This document shows positions 57,240 through 64,000 of a stretch of DNA of 64,000 nt, in pieces (positions within the stretch are counted from its first letter, which is position 1; each line of letters starts with the position of its first letter). Under the pieces are notes generated by a model. The model was not told the DNA's origin. It did no database searches and saw only the letters and a program-made list of their open reading frames with translations. The position numbers were made by a program, and so were the translations under genes. The DNA is from Erodium maritimum (taxonomy: Eukaryota > Streptophyta > Magnoliopsida > Geraniales > Geraniaceae): the NCBI GenBank assembly GCA_963921825.1, contig OY997591.1, positions 44,227,825 through 44,291,824 of the forward strand, given 5' to 3'.

Positions 57240-57610
57240 AGGCACTCATGGCCACCCAAGACACCAACAGTAAAACACGGACTCAACAACCCACGGGCAC
57301 TCACGGCCTCCCAAGACACACCAACCATAACTCACGGGCTCAACAACCCCACGGCACTCACGGCCACCCAAGACACACCAACGGTAACTCACGGGCTCAA
57401 CAACCCCATGGGCACTCATGGCCACCCAAGACTCCAACAATAAAGACGCGGGTTCAACAACCCTACGGGCACTCATGGCCACCCAAAACACCAAAGGTTA
57501 AGACACGGGTTCGACAACCCTACGGGCACTCATGGCCACCCAAAACACCAACAGTAAAGTACGGGCTCTCATGGCCACCCAAGAATCAACAATAATAGCA
57601 TGGGCTCTCA
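57240..57610 (-). repeat. Minisatellite in the LTR of H
   Basis: About seven units sharing GGGCACTCATGGCCACCCAA (reverse complement of the 39/55-base units of A), here mostly the longer form with an ACAACCC spacer. Homologous to the arrays in A and E but with a different mix of units. Confidence 0.85.
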
Positions 57611-58568
57611 AGGCCACCCAAGACATCAAATAAACAATCAACCTCCGGCATAACCAATGCCTCCAACACTCCTAATATCAACAGTGTCTCAATCAACCTC
57701 CGGGCATGGTCATATGCCTCCAGTACTCCTAATATCGATAAGTTCACAATCAACCTCCGGGCATGGTCATATGCCTCCAGTAATTCTAGTATCACTAAGT
57801 TCACTGCTCCTACGACACTAGAAGTGTCACATGCTTTGCTAATAATTTCTACGTTCCCGTATTATGACTTTCTAATATTCGATAACCTAATTAACCCACG
57901 ACACCCCGGTGTCACATGCAATTGTACAGTTAACTTTCCCTAGTCAGGGCCGAGATCCGGCTACTTTTCCCTACCTCGTGCGTGTTCTCCAAAAGCCGAC
58001 AAACGAGCTCCGGTGTGATCCCAGTCACTCACCCAGCTTTCCCTTGCCTCAGTCAGCGGCACGATCTAAAAGAACCCAAACATAACCCCAACAATGTCGA
58101 TCACTCCCAAACTTCCCAATTACTCGACATTGTCGATAAAGGAACCGTAAAGGCCCGATTTGCCCGACATGGCGAATCTGCCCAGGTTTTGTAAATGCCC
58201 TTCCGGGGCTCCTAAAATTCCCGTTTTCGTTTCTACAGTCTTAGAATAATTCAAGGATCCCAATGCACTTGACGGAATCGAATTCCGACTTCCGAGTCAA
58301 TTAATTAACGTTTAAAGTTTCTAAAACCCATTAATTACAACGTTTCCAATTTAATTCCAAATTTTGATTCGGTTATGGATAAATGGTCGGGGGAACGTTT
58401 TAAACCTCCCGAACACTAAACCCGAGCACCCGAGCACATGGGCCCCACACGGCCCAACTTGGCCGTGGGCCCTAGGCCTTAAATGGGCCCGGCCCACCAT
58501 GGTGGTGGCCGGCCCTAGCTCCGGCCAGCCACCTCCCATGGTGGCTGGACACCCCCCATGGTGGCTGG

Positions 58569-60256
58569 TGCTGGGTCTCGAGGTAGGGTTGGAGATGAAC
58601 CAACTCGCAGCGGAAAATCAAGGAAAACCAAGAGACGATTAAAACCATGAAACAACTAACAAAGAATGGATTCACAAGAGAAAAATTCAGCACTAGTTCT
58701 TACCAAAACAAGAACACCGGGTAACGAATGATTGGCTTGAGTCTCCAAGACGCCTACGTATCCACATGGGAATCAAAGCCACGTAGTTCTTCTCTTTGAG
58801 GACTCAAGAACACAAACATGGAGGTGGAAACTAGCCAAACCCGAAATGGCCATGGAAGAGGGAGACAAAATGTGTTTCCTATTCTTGTCTTGTGTTTGTT
58901 ATGTTGAAAAAAGATGACTTAAACATAACAAAACCCATACTTGTCCAACTAAAGGCATGGGACAAGTATGGTGTCAAGTAAGGTGTAAATAGGACAAAGT
59001 ATGGCAAGACAAGATTGGGTTAGGTGGTGAATCACCAATACCTTAATCCTTGTCTTGCTTACTTAGTACTAATTAATCAAGACTTGATTAATTAGTTCCA
59101 TGGGCCTTGGTTGCATGGGCCTTTCATGGGCCTCTTGGAACATGGCCCGTGGTCATTTCCAACGAGGTCCCGTGATTCGATCATCGCGTCCAAGCCTTCC
59201 ATACCGGAAATGTCCAACATTATCCGACGCGATCAATCCCAAGACTCCAAGCCTTGTCTCGATCCGTAAAGTCCTATTCACTTACGGGCACATGACCCAA
59301 AACCCAGTTTTGGTCATGTCCCGAGACAACTCCCTTTTGGCCATTCTCCATAAATGTGTCAATGAGTTTCATCCTCCGGTGTGACCCTTAGGTTTATGCA
59401 TGTCAATAGATCAACGTAAAATCCCATTTTACTTGATCATATTTAAGTGGCAACTAACGAGACTTTAGTATTGCCCGACATTACATAACGAATCGACCCT
59501 GTCGATTCTAACCTTTCCGTCGTCCCTGTCATTATCCTTTTATCTCCGATATCCTGATTGAGATAAGGTATAGAGCCGTCATCCTTATTATTCTCAATCA
59601 CCGTTCCTTGATATGTGAGATGACTGAAGATATGATACCCAGTATCATGTGCATGGCCATGCTATTCTTCCAGTCACTCTCGATCAAGCGGCCGAGAACC
59701 GATATCTTTCCCATACCTTAGTATGAGGGATAAATCCCTTAGCCGTCTTTTGTGTCACTCATGTAGCCCGTCCCCAAGCCAATCCTGGCCGTTATGGAAG
59801 CCCTGTTACGGACAACGTTAGGCTCAGGTCAAACTCAGTTGTTGACTACATAGCGATCACAAAGACTCCTTGGTCTAAGGATACATGACAAGCTACAACA
59901 CTGAATATGTTCATGACTTAATCTATGGAACATATTCAGGGCGGGTCGTCCAATATCATGTCCCACATGATATCTATGATCAGACTCCGGAATCCCATTC
60001 CAATGACTAACAGAACGTAAGCCATAAAGAGCCATCTTTCATACTAGTCGGTTCTAGTGAAGCTTTGTTGACTAGGGACCCATCGAGTGTGATCTATCTC
60101 GATCTATGGTTCTATTCGCATGGTGGGCATAGATCAGAGCACACATCGATATATTACTCCAACACATAAGTAATATAAAGCTGCTTTAATTTTATTGCTA
60201 ACGATGATATATACATTTGGACATTTAGGATTGAACTACGGGCACTAAGACTAACA
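58569..60256 (-). mobile_element. Solo Angela-type LTR, TSD GCTGG
   Basis: 1688 bases from TGCTGGGTCTCG (second T of the terminus changed to C) to CTAAGACTAACA, with GCTGG at 58564-58568 and 60257-60261. Inserted in the LTR of H, so it is younger than H. Confidence 0.95.
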
Positions 60257-61158
60257 GCTGGGGCTCCTCCCGAGCTCCCGGTCGCTGGAAAACGTTCCCC
60301 TTCACCTCCAAACGCCTCAAAATCGTCTCTAACAAACCCCCAACCTCAATACAAACCTAACTAAACGTTTTGAACCAAACCCTAACATTTGAAAATCATC
60401 AACTCGACGATCGGTTTAGTACTTACCAAGGAGGAAGACGAGGGGAAGTCGATCTCTCCTAGCCTCGAGACGATCCAAATGTTCGATCTCTCCCAACCCT
60501 AACCCCTTTCTCCTTCTCTCTTCTTCTTCTTCTCCTTCTCTCTCTAAACTCTCTCTTCTCTTTTCTAAAACTAACTCTTTCTTTTCTATTTTCTTTTTCC
60601 CTTTTTTTTGATATATGGCCGGCCACACACAAGCCCCCACCACTCATTTTCCCCCCAAAACTAACACCACCACTTGTTGGACAAGTGGCAAGGTGGGTCC
60701 CACACCTTTTGGAAAATATCTACTAGATATTTTCCAATCAGTTTCGTGAAAATCGGACGTTTCGGGCCCCGAACGGGCACTTTTTCCAAGAAATTACGAA
60801 ACTTGACGGGCTACAAGGAAACGGCTCAACTAAGACCGTTGCGGTGACGGCTAAGCTTTTTGGATCCAAAACGGTCCTCGAATGGACCAAAACGTCGCTC
60901 GGTTGACTTTTCCACCGAATAGTCAACATTTCCCAAAACGATCAGAAAGTTGCCCTGAGTCCCCCGAAACTCACTTTGGTCGATAACGGGGTCAACTTAA
61001 GTCTGGTATGACTCTCGGGGTCATTTTAGGTTCAAATAAATGTCTGTCTTAAATTTTTTAAATTTTCCTGTTTTTCGCATGTTTGACTGGCGTTGACCGG
61101 GAGTGGTTATTACAATCTACCCCCCTTAAAGGAATTTCGTCCGCGAAATTTAGAACAA

Positions 61159-62313
61159 CGCTCATATAAGATACAACAAATACGTACCCTGAAAGGTCTC
61201 GCGGTAGGTAGGGGATCTTGGGGTCTGGGATTCGGTAACCGCGTACACTCTTCCCTCCGACTCCTGCTGCCTCTGACCCGGCGCACTGACTGCTGGATAC
61301 CCATAGCCCTGCTGCTGACTCGGAGCCGGCGCGTTCGTCGACGGCTGCGAAAACCTCGACTGTTGGCTCTGACGCGGGCGAATTCTGGACGACTGCGCGA
61401 TATACGACTGTTGCGGTCGCCGCGCTGATGTCGCTCCCAACAGCTCTCGGCACCATGCCACAGTGTGTCCCACCCGACCGCACCGGAAACACCTCTTATC
61501 GTCAGCCCTCGGCTCCGTGTCCTAGCCTGCCTGCCTGGTCGCTGGTAGCGCCGCGGGCCCTACTCTCATCGGACACTCTCGCTGGAAGTGGCCTCGCTGC
61601 CCGCAGGTGAAACATGTCGGCCCCCTCCTTGAGGCGACTGGTCCCACTGACGCTACAGACCCCCTCTGTATCGCTCCGTCCCGCTGAGCCTGTGGCCTGA
61701 AGAACCACGTGGTCCTCTGTCTCATCGGGTCTCAGGACTCGGACTGCCCCGCAACACTGATCGGCCGCTGTCGAACCTCGCGGGTCCTGGCCGCATCCCG
61801 GATATCCTGCTCCACTGTCGCTGTAGTGTCCCGCGACCTCGAGGCGAGGACTCGGTCCCGAGTCACCGGCCTCAGTCCCCCCTCGAACCTCAGGCCACGG
61901 TTTTGCTCTGTCGCCACCGTCTCTGGCGCGAATCTTGTCAGGGCCGTGAATCTAGCCTCGTATTCTGCCACTGACATCTCCTCCTGCTGCAGGTCCAGAA
62001 ATTGCCGATGTCGGTCCAACCGAGCCGACATTCGACTGGCGATGACCGCCACTAAACTCTGTACTGCCCTGGTCAGCTCGTCCAGGGCGGTCGTGGTGGG
62101 AGGGTCTGCGACCGGCGGGACGCGGGGCGTGCCCGTAGATGGTCCCACATCGCTCCTCCTGTCTTCTCCGACAGGAGTACCCTGGGCCTCCGCGTACTCA
62201 GCGAGCACAACGGTGGGCGCCCAACCTGGTGTCTCTGCTGACCGTCCCCCTCTGCCACGCGCGGGCGCCCGTCCCCATGTCATCGCTGATCCTCCTCGTC
62301 TGCCACGAGCCAT
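61159..62313 (-). pseudogene. gag of H, single frame with two stops and an internal deletion
   Basis: Start at ATG 62313 (MARGRRGGSAMTWGRAPARG). One continuous frame to a stop at about 61161, broken only by a TGA at 61732-61734 and a TAG at 61519-61521. Relative to A it lacks about 310 bases between the IASR and SARLDRHRQFL segments, which includes the YHWW gag core. Two zinc knuckles remain, CFTCGQRGHFQREC and CFRCGRVGHTVAWC, both with all CCHC residues. The frame ends shortly after GTYLLYLI, at the start of the protease region of A, and the next recognisable sequence is the 3' end of the internal region and the purine tract. Confidence 0.9.
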
Positions 62314-63643
62314 GTCTCAGTATCCTCTGCATGGATACACGCAAACGTTTAGTCTGCGAATTTAAATAACGACGACAAGCTCCAATACACTAGCGCTCAC
62401 ACGCTCTAGGTCTGTGCAACCCTCACGCGGTCCTCTATGCATTTACTTATAACTTTCCGCAATCAAACCAGTGTTCGCTACTCGTCCCTTGCGGGAAAAG
62501 TAGTAAAGGGGATGAGCGTTGCGCTCATCTCCACGGACACCCGTTCGATTATGGCATACTAGTAACGCACCAAAGACTTACCGATCTAACCGGGGCAAAC
62601 CACTACCTCAAAACTGAAGCCAAATGTCACACCGCCCATGCTAACAACACCTCAAGTACTCGCTCAAAGAAGATAAACCTTGACACGGGAAACACGTCCT
62701 CAATTCAGTAAATCACTACTGCTCACGCTATTAATACGTTAATTATAATAATACGTAAGGAGACCTCAAATAGACCGCACAGACATGCACCAAGTCATGC
62801 AACCACAACGCGACAACTGCACAAACAAGACGGTGTAAACGACAGGGGTCACGGACCCGTGACCAACCCCGTCACGGTTGGGGTCACGGTGCCGTGACAA
62901 AGGCCCTAAAAAGGCCAAAATCCTCTGGTCCGTCACGGATCCGTGACACTCGCGCAGACCAGTTTTCCAAAAACGTCTTAAAGTCGACCCTTACTCCTTT
63001 TTACACTCAAAGAGGAACCTTGGACGACACACGCTCGACCCACAAATTACCAACACAAGTACAACCATTCAAGACCAACACAAACCTCCCCAATCCTCAA
63101 TCATGAGCCGACACGGCCAAACAACAACACTCGCCCACCGGGCCAACCAACACCGAACCACGCCCACCAGGCCAATCAAAATCAAACACGCCCACAGGGC
63201 TAATCAAAATCAAACACGCCCTCAGGGCCAATCAAAATCAAGCACGCCCTCAGGGCCAATCAAATTTTAAAACGCGTCCACTGAAACAACCAATTTTTCA
63301 AAACTTTCTCCACTTCATTAAAAACCTCATTTCTTGACATCAGGTGGTTGCAACCCGGTCCAGGCGTCCTCGAACTACGTTGTACCGACTTGATATCAGC
63401 ACCGTCACGTTCTACTACAGGAGCTCCTGCGTCGAGTCGTGACAACTTAAAAAACATTTCACGCAGCAACAAACAATCAGCACACCAGCAATCAAAAACT
63501 GCACATACGCACAATCACAAACAGGACTCAAACCACTACGGGTCCACACACGGTTCCGAATTGCGTACCCAACGCACGACGGGACTTAACTGACTCGACT
63601 CTTCCCACCTAATTGACGTACAGTCCGAGGTGTGAAACCTCGA
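62314..63643 (-). other. Leader of H
   Basis: No gene. On the minus strand, in order from the primer site: the conserved stem-loop block (63346-63386), a tandem array with GCCCACCGGGCCAACCAA-type units (about 63130-63290), the GTCACGG palindrome cluster (62847-62947), and a hairpin region near 62509-62535 with GATGAGCG/CGCTCATC arms that resembles the LTR hairpin module. The primer site TGGTATCAGAGC lies at 63644-63655. Confidence 0.7.
62847..62947 (-). promoter_or_regulatory. Palindrome cluster in the leader of H
   Basis: Three palindromes: 62847-62864 (arms GGTCACGG/CCGTGACC), 62883-62898 (arms GTCACGG/CCGTGAC) and 62932-62947 (perfect GTCACGGATCCGTGAC), with one single site between. Same elements as in A at 1146-1260. 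Confidence 0.6.
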
Positions 63644-63658
63644 GCTCTGATACCAAGC

Positions 63659-64000
63659 TGTCACGCCCCAATTTCAGTAAACCGAACTCGGGACGCGAAC
63701 ATTTAAAATAATAAAACATTTAGTTGTCTTTTTCATAAATCACCGTTTGTTCAACAAAAATAATATTTACAACTTAAAATACGTCCCAACAAGTGGAAAA
63801 AAGTATGGTATCCGTTGCTAGACTCAAAATAAAACCCAGAAACCCGCTCCTAGCTCTTCAGAAGCTCCCCTAGTCCAACCTGCGACCGGTACCTGTAGGA
63901 AAAGCAGCTAGGGGTGAGCGTTCGCTCACCACCACGTATAACAGACTGACTACGGAATAATTAGCAGACGATGCCGGTAACACTAACAATAAACTCAACA
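63659..64000 (-). repeat. 5' LTR of H, first 342 bases visible
   Basis: Starts TGTCACGCCCC like the left LTR; colinear with 56233-56583 apart from a few substitutions and a short deletion of about nine bases near 63858. The hairpin is at 63914-63931. The rest lies right of the window. Confidence 0.93.

Larger units (their letters stand above)
56233..61114 (-). repeat. 3' LTR of H, split by a solo Copia LTR
   Basis: LTR at 56233-58568 and 60262-61114 (about 3.19 kb). Starts TGTCACGCCCC, ends GGTTATTACA. Includes the hairpin GGTGAGCG-TT-CGCTCACC (56495-56512), three tandem arrays (about 56745-56815, 56886-57125 and 57240-57610), a fourth at about 57638-57790, and a purine/pyrimidine-rich zone at 60490-60610. 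Same family as the A LTR. Confidence 0.93.
56233..64000 (-). mobile_element. H: A-family LTR element with gag but no pol, minus strand, cut by window edge
   Basis: The left LTR (3' LTR of the minus-strand element) is 56233-61114, interrupted by a solo Copia LTR. The purine tract is on the minus strand at 61115-61131, internal region 61115-63658, primer site about 63644-63655, and right LTR from 63659 to beyond the window. The visible parts of the two LTRs are about 96% alike by eye. Internally only leader and gag exist; pol is gone without trace. The left flank GGTAC (56228-56232) would be the target duplicate; the other is not visible. Confidence 0.93.

Overview
This window is a stack of nested LTR retrotransposons from a plant nuclear genome, probably a seed plant and perhaps a eudicot; the species cannot be told from the sequence. 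The evidence is Tekay/Del-like chromovirus pol with a chromodomain, Angela/BARE-like Copia pol, an Athila-like gag, initiator-Met-type primer sites, LTRs of about 3 kb, and no intact host gene, rRNA, tRNA or CRISPR. Almost every reading frame is broken, many by stops that could come from C-to-T decay, so this looks like old heterochromatic or intergenic DNA.

Layout. (1) 1-9175: Tekay-like chromovirus A, plus strand, cut by the left window edge; gag and pol keep all domains but carry stops and frameshifts; its 3' LTR is 6272-9175. (2) 9176-10439: non-TE-assigned backbone with a possible LINE tail, a TATA-like site and a strong hairpin. (3) 10440-11165 and 24354-25147: two copies of a backbone segment X, flanking a 3'-truncated Angela-like Copia element (minus strand, 11166-24353). 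The LTR of that Copia is split by element B (13958-22889, TSD GTATC), a non-autonomous Tekay derivative. (4) 25148-31883: solo LTR C, related to the LTR of B, interrupted by a 5'-truncated short-LTR Copia element (25181 to about 29110), which is itself interrupted in its RT by a solo Angela-like LTR (26396-28081, TSD AAACT). (5) 32020-53164: Tekay-derived element D (TSD CAAGG) with decayed gag and deleted pol; its 5' LTR carries a solo A-family LTR, E (34258-37053, TSD AGAAA), and its 3' LTR carries a full-length Angela-like Copia F (45154-52663, TSD CGTGT). (6) 53165-54019: backbone with a degenerate triplicated repeat. (7) 54020-56232: Athila-like LTR, primer site and gag/PR fragment, interrupted by (8) 56233 to beyond 64000: H, an A-family element on the minus strand that keeps gag but has lost all of pol, with a solo Angela-like LTR (58569-60256, TSD GCTGG) in its 3' LTR.

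How the parts relate. A, E and H share one LTR family; B, C and D belong to related families. B, D and H lack enzymes and would have depended on an autonomous relative such as an intact A-type element. Across A, B, D and H the transcript leader keeps a stem-loop block, and across all the Tekay-type LTRs a small hairpin followed by an acceptor-like CAG/GT is kept. These shared non-coding elements, a cluster of W-boxes at the start of the A-type U3, and the X duplication around the truncated Copia are the most interesting observations here. No new host gene system was found.
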